Shown piece after piece: positions 44,867 to 53,823 of a stretch of 64,000 bases of DNA. The number at the start of each line of letters is the position of its first letter. The first letter of the stretch is position 1. Both the position numbers and the translations under genes were made by a program. The stretch comes from Microthrixaceae bacterium (lineage in GTDB: Bacteria; Actinomycetota; Acidimicrobiia; Acidimicrobiales; Microtrichaceae): contig JAMLGJ010000006.1 in the NCBI GenBank assembly GCA_023958095.1, positions 1 to 64,000 of the forward strand. The letters are read 5' to 3'. Under the pieces are notes generated by a model. It did not search any database. It saw only the letters and a program-made list of their open reading frames with translations, and was not told where the DNA came from.

Positions 44867-45274
44867 ATGCCGAAGGTTCAACTGCGAGAGGTCTGTGGGG
44901 TCCGCTCCGGGGACAAGGGTGACGTGAGCGACCTGACCCTGTTCATGGACGACCAGGAGGCCTACGAGGCCGTCTGCGATGCGGTCACCACCGAGAAGGT
45001 GGCGGCCCACTTCGGGGAGATGGTGAAGGGTCCCGTGGAACGCCACGAGGTGCCGCGCATCATGGCGCTCAAGTTCGTGATGCACGAGGCCCTGGGCGGT
45101 GGGGGCCCCAGGTCGCTGCGCTCGGACAACCTGGGCAAGACCCTGGGGGGTGCCCTGTTGCGCCTGGAGGTGGACCTGCCAGAGTCGGTGGTGGCCAACT
45201 CGGCACGAGCCGGACGCCGCGCGCCACTCGACCGCACCCCGGTCGACCAGGCGCCCCGGTCGGCGGACGCCTAG
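44867..45274 (+). CDS. AtuA C-terminal-like domain protein
   Basis: 135 residues, starting PKVQLREVCGVRSGDKGD. It corresponds to the C-terminal ferredoxin-fold-like domain that follows AtuA in longer homologues. Here it is a separate gene, probably the partner of the protein at 42874. TAGCGT ends exactly 6 nt before the ATG (leaderless). The stop overlaps that of the convergent subtilase gene in a shared CTAG. Confidence 0.8.
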   Translation: MPKVQLREVCGVRSGDKGDVSDLTLFMDDQEAYEAVCDAVTTEKVAAHFGEMVKGPVERHEVPRIMALKFVMHEALGGGGPRSLRSDNLGKTLGGALLRLEVDLPESVVANSARAGRRAPLDRTPVDQAPRSADA

Positions 45275-48200
45275 CCGCCCGCCCCCGTGCCCGCCGGTGT
45301 GCCGGCATTGGTCGGTCCGCCCCCGTAGCGCGCCCAGGGGCCGACCTCGCCCGCCGGGGTCGGGGTGCGCCACACGAGCAAGCGGCCGTCCCGCCGGGTC
45401 ACGGCGATCTCCGCTGTGCCGTCCCCGTCCCAGTCGCCCATGCCGGGGGTGCCCACGGTCCAACCGCCGGTCAGCTTCGGCCATCCCTCGGGAAGCTGCT
45501 GGGTCGCATCCGGACCACCGCCGGGGCGGCGGGCTCCGACCGCGTCGAGCATCTGCATGCCGTGGCCGGCGACGATCTCGTGGTCGCCGTCGCCGTCCAC
45601 GTCGACCACCGCAGGAGTGACGAAGAACGACAGGTCCGCGGTCACCCTCGGATATCCCGGGAGCTGCGCACCGGTACGGCCCGACCAACCGGTCAGCTGG
45701 TTCTCCCCCGGTTGGTCGTTGGGCAGGAGCGTGTCGAGCGCCCTGGCGAGACCGGTGGTGGGAGCCGCCACGTCGAGGGACCCGTCACCGTCGAGGTCAC
45801 CCAGGGCGGGTCCCCCGAAGGCGACCACCGTCACCGCGGTGTCGGAGCTGTTCGAGCCCTGGCTGGCGGCCCCGATCCAGCCGAGGCCGAGCCGGAGTCC
45901 GAACGGGTTGTCATAGGTGGTCGAGCCATCGGCATCGAGGGCCATGAGCTGTCCACTCGCGGAGGCCGCAACGACCTCCATCGATCCGTCCCCGTCGATG
46001 TCGCCGGCGGCCGCCTGGGTGGCGACCCCGTCGCCGATCGTGGGCAGCACGTCGGTCAGCATCATCGGCAGCTTCACGGGCCACCCCGGCAGGTAGGCCT
46101 GCTCGTGGGGGTGGGCCGGGTTGCGGTCGGGGCCGCCGGCCCCCGTGCCGAGAGGCGACACCGCGTACAGCCGGGTGTTGCCCGATATCCCCGGAAGCCC
46201 GATCGGCGGGAACACGTCCACGGTCTCGGCGTACTGCTCCTGGGCACCGACGACGATCTCGGGTGTGCCGTCACCGGTCAGGTCGACCAGGGTCGGCGTG
46301 GCCACGAGCTCGCCGCCGATCTGGGTCGCCTCCTCGTCGCGGAAGGTCACCCGGTGGCTGGCCGGATCCACCGCCGAGACCTCAGCGGGGTCGACCAGCA
46401 GAACCGGGAACCCGTTCACCGCGGAGCCGTCGGCGTGCCAGGCGTACAGGTGCCTGTCGGCTGCGGCCGCGACGATCTCGAGGGTGCCGTCCCCGTCGAG
46501 GTCACCGAGGGCAGCCGAGCCGTAGATCCCCTTCTTGACCCGGTTGCGGGAGTCGGTGTTCTGCTGGAGGCTGAACGAGGGGTTGGTCGACATCGACGCC
46601 ATGGCAACGCCGTTGCGGTCCCAGACGTGCACCGTGCCCCCGGCATCGGTCACGACCACCTCGAGGCCACCGTCGCCGTCGAGGTCCGCGACCGCGGGGG
46701 CCCCGACCAGCACTGCGGTGCCGGGCGGGTCGATCCCGTCGGCTGCTGCAGTGGGTGACCCCGTTGGCCACCAGTGGGGGACATCGGTGTGCACGGGCCA
46801 CCCGGGCAGCTCGGAGCCGTCGCTGCGCAGGGCGTGCACCGCTCCGTCGTCGCCCGCCACGACCAGTTCCTGGGCGCCGTCGGTGTCGAGGTCGGAGAAC
46901 ACCGGCGAGGAGGTACCGAGTCCGGCCGGTGCGGCGACGATGCCTCCGTCGGGATCGTCGTGGACCATGAAGTGACGGTGCTGGGTGCCGACACGGCCCT
47001 CGGCGTCGGTCACCACGAGGCGTACCCGGACCGTGAAGCGGTCCGGATCGGGGAGGCCCCGGTCATCGGTCGGGGTGCCGGATCCGTTGCCCGGCAGGGA
47101 GCGCGCCACCTCGGCAAGGTCGATCGAGCCGAGCACCCCCTCCACGGGGGAGGTGAGTGAGTCGCCGTGGCCTGCGGTGTGCCAGGTGTCCGCACCCGGA
47201 TGCGGCGGGGTCTGCAGCCCGACGGTCCACTCCACCCGGTAGTCGAACGAGGCGGACCGCACCGCCGCGGCCCGGCCGGTCACGGCGAGCACTCCGCTGG
47301 TGGGCTGCAGCGAGAACCACTCCGGGCCGGTGATGTCGGCCTCCGGTGGGATCTCCCCGAGCGAGGCGGCGAGCACCGACTCGTAGGCGTTCACCCGCCC
47401 GTAGCCGGTCGTCGCATCCCAGCCCCTGACGGTCGGGAACCTGTCCACCCCGAAGTCGTCGGTGTGCTCGTTGGCACGATCCACCGCGTTGGGTGTCGAG
47501 AAGTCCACGTCGTCCGCTCCTGCACGCAGCAGCTGGGCCACCTCGTTGGCCGACAGCACGTTCGCTCCGGGGCCACCCGCCCCGAGGGCCACCAGGTCGG
47601 GGTGCGGAGGGACCCCTGCCTCGCGTGCGGCGGCCTCCACCAGGGCGACCATTCCCGAGGCGTTGCCCGTGGCCTCCGAGGAACAACCGTCCGACGGCAC
47701 GGCCACCCACGTGAGCGCGCCGGTGTTGGTGCAGCCGTTCACCGCGAGGGCGTCACGGCGCCCGGTCACCACCGACAGCTCGGAGTTGAGCAGGCCCGGT
47801 GCCTCGGTCAGGGAGTTGACCGGGATCGTGTGCTCGAGCAGGGCCGGCAGGTTGGCGTGCTGTGACTGCTCGTCCGCCATCGAGGCGACCACGGGCACGC
47901 CGCGGCGGTAGGCGGCATCGATGGCCTGCTGTGCCTGAGGGGGATTCGAGATGGCCCCGAGGGCCTCCTGGATGACGTCGGCCCCGGAGTCGAGGGCGAA
48001 CAGCACCGAGGCAGCGAAGCGTCCACCCTCGGCGATGAACGAATCGCTCACACGCACCGGCAGGTGGCTGCACTTCGGGCAGGTCCCCGCGGATCCCTCA
48101 CCGTCGTGCTCAGCGGTGGAGTCCCGGGCCTCCCCGGTCCCATGGCCGTACTCGACGTCGTCGAGGGGGTTGTTGTCCCCGTTGAGCATGTCCCATCCGG

Positions 48201-48864
48201 AGATGTCGTCCACGTAGCCGTTGCCATCGGCGTCGGTGCCGTCGGAGAAGCTGAGGATCAGGTCCTCGGGGTCGATGATCCCGTTGGTGTTCCGGTCCCC
48301 CACCCGCGGATCGGCCGCGTAGTCCGTGGCGTTGAGACGACCGTCCCCGTTGGAGTCGTAGGGGTCACCACCCGTGCCCGCCGGCTGGGGAACGGGCAAC
48401 TCGGCGCGGTTCACGTACGTGTTGGCCACGAGGTCGGCCATGGCATCACCACGCCACTCGATGCCCGAGTCGATCACCGCTATGAGCACCTCCGGGGAAC
48501 CGAGGCTCACGTTCCAGGACAGGTCGACCGCTGCACCCAGCTGCCCACAGAGGCGGTGCGGTGAGCGTGCGGATCCGGGATCCCGCCACGACCCGAAGCG
48601 GTAGTCGTCGGCGTCCCACTCACCGGGAAGGTTCAGGGGCTCGATGCCGTCGTAGCGCCAGCGTGGACAGTCCAGATGCGCCGGTGCGAGCGGGTCGCCC
48701 GCCGGTGGAGGCGGGTCGTCGGGCACGGTGACCGGAGGCGCCGGCGTGGTGCAGCCTGCGGCGAGCACGGCCATCGCGGTCGCGCCAAGGCCCAACAGGG
48801 CCCTGATCCGGTTGACCGGCCGCCGCCCGCCGGGCAGCGAACTCCCTGAGGTGTGTCGAGACAT
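45271..48864 (-). CDS. Subtilase-like lipoprotein with EF-hand-like loops and FG-GAP/VCBS repeats
   Basis: 1197 residues. The signal peptide ends in a LAAGC lipobox. The S8 domain shows Asp132 (AVIDSGIE), His241 (YGHGT) and Ser396 (CSSEATG, aligned with GTSMASP). The oxyanion Asn position appears as Asp331 (SMADEQ). Between Asp and His are calcium-loop motifs, DSNGDGRLNATDY and DADGNGYVDD. The C-terminal half holds about eight FG-GAP-like repeats (DLDGDGTLEIV and variants), probably a calcium-binding beta propeller. It is likely a surface protease or pseudo-protease adhesin. A GGGGGGAATCC site precedes the ATG. Confidence 0.88.
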   Translation of the reverse strand: MSRHTSGSSLPGGRRPVNRIRALLGLGATAMAVLAAGCTTPAPPVTVPDDPPPPAGDPLAPAHLDCPRWRYDGIEPLNLPGEWDADDYRFGSWRDPGSARSPHRLCGQLGAAVDLSWNVSLGSPEVLIAVIDSGIEWRGDAMADLVANTYVNRAELPVPQPAGTGGDPYDSNGDGRLNATDYAADPRVGDRNTNGIIDPEDLILSFSDGTDADGNGYVDDISGWDMLNGDNNPLDDVEYGHGTGEARDSTAEHDGEGSAGTCPKCSHLPVRVSDSFIAEGGRFAASVLFALDSGADVIQEALGAISNPPQAQQAIDAAYRRGVPVVASMADEQSQHANLPALLEHTIPVNSLTEAPGLLNSELSVVTGRRDALAVNGCTNTGALTWVAVPSDGCSSEATGNASGMVALVEAAAREAGVPPHPDLVALGAGGPGANVLSANEVAQLLRAGADDVDFSTPNAVDRANEHTDDFGVDRFPTVRGWDATTGYGRVNAYESVLAASLGEIPPEADITGPEWFSLQPTSGVLAVTGRAAAVRSASFDYRVEWTVGLQTPPHPGADTWHTAGHGDSLTSPVEGVLGSIDLAEVARSLPGNGSGTPTDDRGLPDPDRFTVRVRLVVTDAEGRVGTQHRHFMVHDDPDGGIVAAPAGLGTSSPVFSDLDTDGAQELVVAGDDGAVHALRSDGSELPGWPVHTDVPHWWPTGSPTAAADGIDPPGTAVLVGAPAVADLDGDGGLEVVVTDAGGTVHVWDRNGVAMASMSTNPSFSLQQNTDSRNRVKKGIYGSAALGDLDGDGTLEIVAAAADRHLYAWHADGSAVNGFPVLLVDPAEVSAVDPASHRVTFRDEEATQIGGELVATPTLVDLTGDGTPEIVVGAQEQYAETVDVFPPIGLPGISGNTRLYAVSPLGTGAGGPDRNPAHPHEQAYLPGWPVKLPMMLTDVLPTIGDGVATQAAAGDIDGDGSMEVVAASASGQLMALDADGSTTYDNPFGLRLGLGWIGAASQGSNSSDTAVTVVAFGGPALGDLDGDGSLDVAAPTTGLARALDTLLPNDQPGENQLTGWSGRTGAQLPGYPRVTADLSFFVTPAVVDVDGDGDHEIVAGHGMQMLDAVGARRPGGGPDATQQLPEGWPKLTGGWTVGTPGMGDWDGDGTAEIAVTRRDGRLLVWRTPTPAGEVGPWARYGGGPTNAGTPAGTGAGG

Positions 48865-48962
48865 GGATTCCCCCCGCTTCGTACTGGCCGTCCGCCCCTC
48901 GCCCCCTCGGCGGTGACAATAGTCAGGCTGCGGGCGCGGGTGCGCAGAACCCCGAACGCAGT

Positions 48963-49613
48963 TCAGGAAGGACTGCGGGCCGGGAGGCCGAGTGACTCAA
49001 GGAAGGTAACCGCACCCGGTGCTCCCCTGAAGTGGTGTGCCGGCATGCCGACCGACTCCGCACCGGCCACATTGTCCTCGCGGTCATCGATGAACGCGGT
49101 GCGGCCCGGCTCGGTTCCCAGCTCCTCGAGCACGTGTTCGTAGGCCTCCCGGTCGGGCTTCGCCACACCCATCTCGGCGGTGTTGAACACGACGTCGAAC
49201 TCGTGGGCCAGGTCCAGCATCTCGAGGTCGGACCTCAGCCTCGTGGTTCCATTCGAGAGGACCGCGACGGTCACCTGCCGGCGCAGGCGGCGCACGAGCT
49301 CCAACATCTGGGGGTCCACCGAACCGATGTTGGACTCCCACACCTCCAGCACCGGATGGGCCGCCTCGCCGTAGGCGGCGAGCACCCGCGAGCGCACCTC
49401 GGCCATCCAGGCCTCGAAGGTCATCCGCCCGGTCACCGCGGCGGGTCCGAGGTCCTCGGAGAAAGCGATGTCGAGCACGGCCCGGGCAGGGAGGCCGTAG
49501 CCGGCGGCGTGGCGGTCCAGCTCGTCGTCGTTCCAGTGCCGGATGACCCCGTCCAGGTCGAACACGACGGCCTCGAGTCCGGTCGCGCCCGGTTGCCGGT
49601 CCGGCGACCTCAC
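48963..49613 (-). CDS. HAD-family hydrolase
   Basis: 216 residues. The nucleophile motif VVFDLDGVI (Asp19, Asp21) and later LSNGT, GVAKPD and FIDDREDN motifs complete the HAD phosphatase set; a helical cap lies between. Substrate unknown. GTG start overlaps the stop of the cysteine desulfurase gene, so it is the third gene of the sufR-like operon. Confidence 0.88.
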   Translation of the reverse strand: MRSPDRQPGATGLEAVVFDLDGVIRHWNDDELDRHAAGYGLPARAVLDIAFSEDLGPAAVTGRMTFEAWMAEVRSRVLAAYGEAAHPVLEVWESNIGSVDPQMLELVRRLRRQVTVAVLSNGTTRLRSDLEMLDLAHEFDVVFNTAEMGVAKPDREAYEHVLEELGTEPGRTAFIDDREDNVAGAESVGMPAHHFRGAPGAVTFLESLGLPARSPS

Positions 49614-50749
49614 CGGCTAGCCCCGAGTGTCCGGAGCTCCGCGACCACCTCGGTGAGCGCCGAGGTCGCGCGGTCCACGTCCCCGGGGGTCGTTGACCAT
49701 CCCACCGAGATCCGCAGCGAGCGCTGGGCATCCGCTCCGATGGCCTCCAGCACGGGTGAGGGGTCGAAGGCCTCCGAGGAGCACGACGAACCCGAGTGCA
49801 CCGCAACGCCACGTTGGTCGAGACCCAACAGGACCGGTTGGGGTTCGATCCCCTCCAGCTGCACGCACACGAGGTGGTCGCTCCGCTCCACACGGTCACC
49901 CAGGACCGACACGCCCTCGGTCGAGTCGGCCCACTCGATGACCTTCTGCGACAGGGATCGCAGCCGTGCTGATTCCGCTGCTCCGTCGCTGGCGAGTTCG
50001 TCCGCCACGGCGGCGAGGCCCAGGACGGCTGCGATGTTCTCGAGACCCGCCCGCCGCGCCCGTTCCTGGTCGCCACCCACCAACAGCGGGGGGATCCGCA
50101 GGTTCCGTCGCAGCACCAGCAGGCCGGCTCCGGCGGGGCCACCCAGCTTGTGGCCCGACACCGACACGAGGTCGGCCCCGAGGCCCACCACTCCGGGAAG
50201 TGAGCATCCGCTCTGTGCCGCATCGACGTGCAGGAGGCAGCGATGACCATCGAGGACCTCGACGACCTCGGCGACGGGTTGTGTCACACCGAGTTCGTGG
50301 TTCGTGTGCTGCAGGTGGACCACGGCGGTGTCCTCACCGGTGGCAGCCAGCAACCGGGCGGGGTCCACACGACCCGAGGCATCCACTCCCACCACCCGGT
50401 TCGCTCCGCGGTCGCAGTTGCGCGTCACAGCGGAGTGCTCGACCGCGCTGAGCACGGCGGTGGCGTCAGGCCCTCCTGCTGAGCGGGCCAGGGCCCCGTG
50501 GTGGGCCATGGCGATCGATTCGGTGGCGCCCGACGTGAACACGATCTGGCGGGGCCTCACCCCGAGCCAGGAGGCGACGCGGTCCCGGGCGTCCTCCAGC
50601 ACCGAACGGGCACGCATGCCCTCCTCGTGGATGCGGCCGGGATCGCCGACCGCCCCGTCGGCCATGGCGTCCAGGTACTCCACCATCGCAGCGTGCGCGG
50701 CGGGGCGCAGCGGCGAGGTGGATGCATGGTCGAGGTAGGAACGTGCCAC
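49610..50749 (-). CDS. Cysteine desulfurase (NifS/IscS family)
   Basis: 379 residues. PLP-binding Lys201 lies in SGHKLGGP and catalytic Cys323 in HSGSSCSSEAF, a loop of the NifS/IscS (group I) type. It releases sulfur from cysteine for Fe-S cluster or thiolation chemistry. It is 12 bp downstream of a SufR-like repressor, which argues for a role in Fe-S assembly. Confidence 0.92.
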   Translation of the reverse strand: MARSYLDHASTSPLRPAAHAAMVEYLDAMADGAVGDPGRIHEEGMRARSVLEDARDRVASWLGVRPRQIVFTSGATESIAMAHHGALARSAGGPDATAVLSAVEHSAVTRNCDRGANRVVGVDASGRVDPARLLAATGEDTAVVHLQHTNHELGVTQPVAEVVEVLDGHRCLLHVDAAQSGCSLPGVVGLGADLVSVSGHKLGGPAGAGLLVLRRNLRIPPLLVGGDQERARRAGLENIAAVLGLAAVADELASDGAAESARLRSLSQKVIEWADSTEGVSVLGDRVERSDHLVCVQLEGIEPQPVLLGLDQRGVAVHSGSSCSSEAFDPSPVLEAIGADAQRSLRISVGWSTTPGDVDRATSALTEVVAELRTLGASR

Positions 50750-50761
50750 CGGAACAGCTGC

Positions 50762-51535
50762 TCAGTCGTCGACCGAGGTGACGCAATGCCCCTCGCTGCG
50801 TCCCCTCGAAGGGCTCAGGTCCACCGAGGTCTCCCCGTAGAGGGTGCCCAGCATGCCCCGCACCATGCCCCGGTCCACCGCACAGATCACCGGATGCTGG
50901 TCCACCGCATCCCCGAAGGGACAGTGCTCGGTGACGATCCTGAGCTTGTTGCCGTCCTTCTCGGCATGGGCCGCGAAGCCGTGTGCGGAGAGTGCCTCGG
51001 CGACGGTGTGCAGTGCGGCGGTGAAGCTGGCGGCGTGGTGGTCGCCCATCGACTCGGCCATCTGGATGCCGTATGCCTCGCCCACCTCCTCGGCCAACTC
51101 GGCCGAGCGTTCCGGACCGAGTTCGGCCAGTGCCCGGCCGAGCAGGGACACCAGGACCTCGTCGTGGCGCACCACCACCTCGAGCCCCATCGACTCCGGC
51201 AGCACCCGATAGCGCTTGGAGGGTCGCCCCGCTCCGTGTCCGCGGCGCGTGGTGGTGACCTCCACGTATCCGCCCGACGCCAGCTTGTCGAGGTGGTGGC
51301 GGGCGACGTTGGCGTGCAGGTCGAACTGCTCGGCGACCATCGCGGTGGTCACACCCGCGGGGTTGTCGTGGGCGTACAGGTAGATGGCGCGCCGCGTGGG
51401 GTCACCGAATGCAGCGGTGATGGCCGTCACCGTCGAGGAGAACTCGGTGGGGGACAGCGGGGTCCTGGTCTGGTCCCCGAGCGTCGATTCCCCACCGGTG
51501 GCCGGGGCTGTGCCGGATGCGCGTCGTGGCGCCAT
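50762..51535 (-). CDS. SufR-like Fe-S-sensing ArsR/DeoR-type repressor
   Basis: 257 residues. A winged helix at about 38-100 (GDPTRRAIYLYAH, then VARHHLDKLASGGYVEV) is followed by a sensor domain with Cys205, Cys218 and Cys251. The C-x12-C spacing and a third downstream cysteine resemble SufR, which binds an Fe-S cluster and represses assembly genes when clusters are plentiful. TATCCT ends 6 nt before the ATG. The gene diverges from mrp across 94 bp that contain an inverted repeat. Confidence 0.82.
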   Translation of the reverse strand: MAPRRASGTAPATGGESTLGDQTRTPLSPTEFSSTVTAITAAFGDPTRRAIYLYAHDNPAGVTTAMVAEQFDLHANVARHHLDKLASGGYVEVTTTRRGHGAGRPSKRYRVLPESMGLEVVVRHDEVLVSLLGRALAELGPERSAELAEEVGEAYGIQMAESMGDHHAASFTAALHTVAEALSAHGFAAHAEKDGNKLRIVTEHCPFGDAVDQHPVICAVDRGMVRGMLGTLYGETSVDLSPSRGRSEGHCVTSVDD

Positions 51536-51600
51536 TCCCAGAGGATACCGAAGGGGCCGATCCGGGTACCCGGCGGCGTCACGCGAACCGCGTTGGGTTT

Positions 51601-51619
51601 TTCACGGTCTGGTCGTGAA
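51601..51619. promoter_or_regulatory. Candidate SufR-like operator over the mrp promoter
   Basis: TTCACG (51601-51606) and CGTGAA (51614-51619) form an inverted repeat with a 7-bp spacer. The right arm overlaps the AATAAT hexamer (51618-51623) that lies exactly 6 nt before the mrp ATG. Confidence 0.5.
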
Positions 51620-51629
51620 TAATCGTCCC

Positions 51630-52778
51630 ATGGCCTCAAACGTGTCACCTGCGGACGTCATCGAAGCCCTGAGGCCCGTGCAGGATCCGGAACTGCACCG
51701 TTCCGTGGTCGACCTGGGCATGATCCGCGACGTGTCGGTGGCCGACTCGAAGGTGTCGTTGCGGGTCGTGCTCACAGTGCCGGGCTGCCCGTTGCGCAAC
51801 GAGATCCAGTCGCGTGTCGACGCGGCGGTCACCGCCCTGGACGGTGTGGACTCCGTCGAGATCACCTGGGACTCGATGAGTGACGCCGAGCGGGCGGAAC
51901 TTCGTGAGTCGCTCCACGGCAGTCCCGGCGAAACAGCCGGTTCCCAGGCCGCCCACGGGCATGCCGAGGGGCGTTCGATCCCGTTCGCGGCGCCGGGCAA
52001 CCGCACCAGGGTGCTGCTGATCGCCTCGGGCAAGGGAGGTGTGGGCAAGTCGTCGGTGACCACCAACCTCTCGATCGCCCTCGCCGAGGCCGGGCGCAGC
52101 GTGGCCGTCGTGGACGCGGACGTGTGGGGCTTCTCGATTCCCCGGATGCTCGGGGTGGACCGACCGCCGACGGTGATCGACGAGATGATCGTCCCGCCCG
52201 AGGCCCACGGCGTGCGCTGCATCTCGATGGGTTTCTTCGTCGAGGAGGACCAGCCGGTCATCTGGCGCGGTCCGATGCTGCACAAGGCGCTCGAGCAGTT
52301 CCTCACAGACGTGTTCTGGGACGACCCCGACTACCTGGTGATCGACCTGCCGCCGGGCACCGGCGACATCTCGCTGTCACTCGCGCAGTTCCTCCCGCGT
52401 GCCGAGCTCTACGTGGTCACGACCCCACAGCCCGCCGCTCAGCGTGTCGCGCAGCGCTCCGCGTTCATGGCCCACAAGGTGAACCTCGAGGTCAAGGGTG
52501 TGATCGAGAACATGTCGTGGTTCACCGGCGACGACGGCAAGCGCTACGAGTTGTTCGGCTCGGGTGGAGGCGAGGAACTCGCGGAACGCCTCGAGGTGCC
52601 GCTGCTCGGGAAGGTGCCCCTCGTGCCGGCGTTGCGCGAGGGTGGCGACGCCGGACGACCCGTGGTCGTGACCGACCCCTCCGGTGAGGCAGCCCAGGCC
52701 TTCACCGCCCTGGCGGCACGCATCGACTCCGAACTGGCGCCCACCAGGCGCAGCCATCCGGAGCTCAGGATCCTCTGA
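51630..52778 (+). CDS. mrp: Mrp/ApbC-type Fe-S cluster carrier P-loop ATPase
   Basis: 382 residues. An N-terminal MIP18/DUF59 domain (about 8-90, with VPGCPLRNEI) is fused to a MinD/ParA-type ATPase with ASGKGGVGKSS and LVIDLPPGTGD. The segment ENMSWFTGDDGKRYELFG stands where many ApbC proteins have a CXXC pair; none is present here. It probably carries or assembles Fe-S clusters. AATAAT lies 6 nt before the ATG. The 3' end overlaps the convergent PLP-enzyme gene by 14 bp. Confidence 0.9.
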   Translation: MASNVSPADVIEALRPVQDPELHRSVVDLGMIRDVSVADSKVSLRVVLTVPGCPLRNEIQSRVDAAVTALDGVDSVEITWDSMSDAERAELRESLHGSPGETAGSQAAHGHAEGRSIPFAAPGNRTRVLLIASGKGGVGKSSVTTNLSIALAEAGRSVAVVDADVWGFSIPRMLGVDRPPTVIDEMIVPPEAHGVRCISMGFFVEEDQPVIWRGPMLHKALEQFLTDVFWDDPDYLVIDLPPGTGDISLSLAQFLPRAELYVVTTPQPAAQRVAQRSAFMAHKVNLEVKGVIENMSWFTGDDGKRYELFGSGGGEELAERLEVPLLGKVPLVPALREGGDAGRPVVVTDPSGEAAQAFTALAARIDSELAPTRRSHPELRIL

Positions 52779-53823
52779 CCGCTCCGTCCAGGGCGTCGCG
52801 CCCGTAGGCGAAGAGGCCCGGCGAACCGCCCGTGTGCACGAACACCAAGGTGGTGTCCGGACCCGGCGCGCCGGACTCCCCGGGTCCGTCCCGGCACACC
52901 TCGACCAGTCCGGCGGCGGTCTTCGAGGTGTACACGGGGTCGAGGACGATCCCCTCGGTGCGGGCGAACATCCCGGTCGCCTCGCGGGAGGCATCGGTGG
53001 GGATCCCGTAGCCGGCGCCGAGCTGGCCGCCATCGACGTGGACGGCCTCGGCGGGGGCCGGTTCGACCCCGAGAAGCTCCGCCACCTGCGACCCGAGCCG
53101 GACAACCGTGTCCGCCGTGTCGGCGGCGTCCTCCAGGACGGCGACGCCCCTCACGGAGGTCGTCGCCATGGCCCCGCGCAGGCCGCACAGAAGGCCTGCA
53201 TGGGTGCCAGCGGTGGCCGATGCCACGAACACCTGGTCGGGTTCGACCGAGAGGTCGCGGCACTGCTGTGAGAGCTCGAGCGCACATGACACGTAGCCGA
53301 GTGCGCCCAGGGGCTCGGATCCCCCGGGTGGAACCCACCTGGCCCTGGAGCCTTCGGCCGCGAGGTGCGATTCGACACGCTCGACCGTCGCGGCGAGGCC
53401 GTCCTCGGTCCCGTCGCTGAACCAGATCCGGGCACCGAAGAGCTCGTCGAGGAGCAGGTTGCCGTTGGTCCTGTAGAGCTCGTCGTGGCGCGGCACGGTG
53501 TCGGTCAGCACCAGGTGGCATGCGATGCCCGCACGCGCGCATGCAGCCGCGCTCTGGCGCGCATGGTTGGACTGCAGTGCCCCGAAGGTCACCAGCGTGT
53601 CGCACCCGGCCGCGAGGGCGTCGCCGAGGAGGAACTCGAGCTTGCGCAACTTGTTGCCGCCCAGACCCACCTCGCTGAGGTCGTCACGCTTGATCAGCAC
53701 CCGCACCCCCAGCAGCTCCGAGAGCCTCGGCGCATCCTCGAGCGGCGTCGGACGCCCGAGCAGCGTGAAGCGGGGAAAGCCCCCGAGGCGGGCACCCAGG
53801 TCGGCGGCCGGTCCGGGGTTCAT
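52765..53823 (-). CDS. D-cysteine desulfhydrase/ACC deaminase family PLP enzyme
   Basis: 352 residues of the fold-type II PLP family. Lys58 lies in GGNKLRKLE, followed by GALQSNHARQSAAACA, the asparagine loop typical of D-cysteine desulfhydrase and ACC deaminase. Which substrate it uses cannot be decided from sequence. The ATG overlaps the stop of the glycosyltransferase gene by 4 bp, so they are co-transcribed. Confidence 0.86.
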   Translation of the reverse strand: MNPGPAADLGARLGGFPRFTLLGRPTPLEDAPRLSELLGVRVLIKRDDLSEVGLGGNKLRKLEFLLGDALAAGCDTLVTFGALQSNHARQSAAACARAGIACHLVLTDTVPRHDELYRTNGNLLLDELFGARIWFSDGTEDGLAATVERVESHLAAEGSRARWVPPGGSEPLGALGYVSCALELSQQCRDLSVEPDQVFVASATAGTHAGLLCGLRGAMATTSVRGVAVLEDAADTADTVVRLGSQVAELLGVEPAPAEAVHVDGGQLGAGYGIPTDASREATGMFARTEGIVLDPVYTSKTAAGLVEVCRDGPGESGAPGPDTTLVFVHTGGSPGLFAYGRDALDGAVRGS

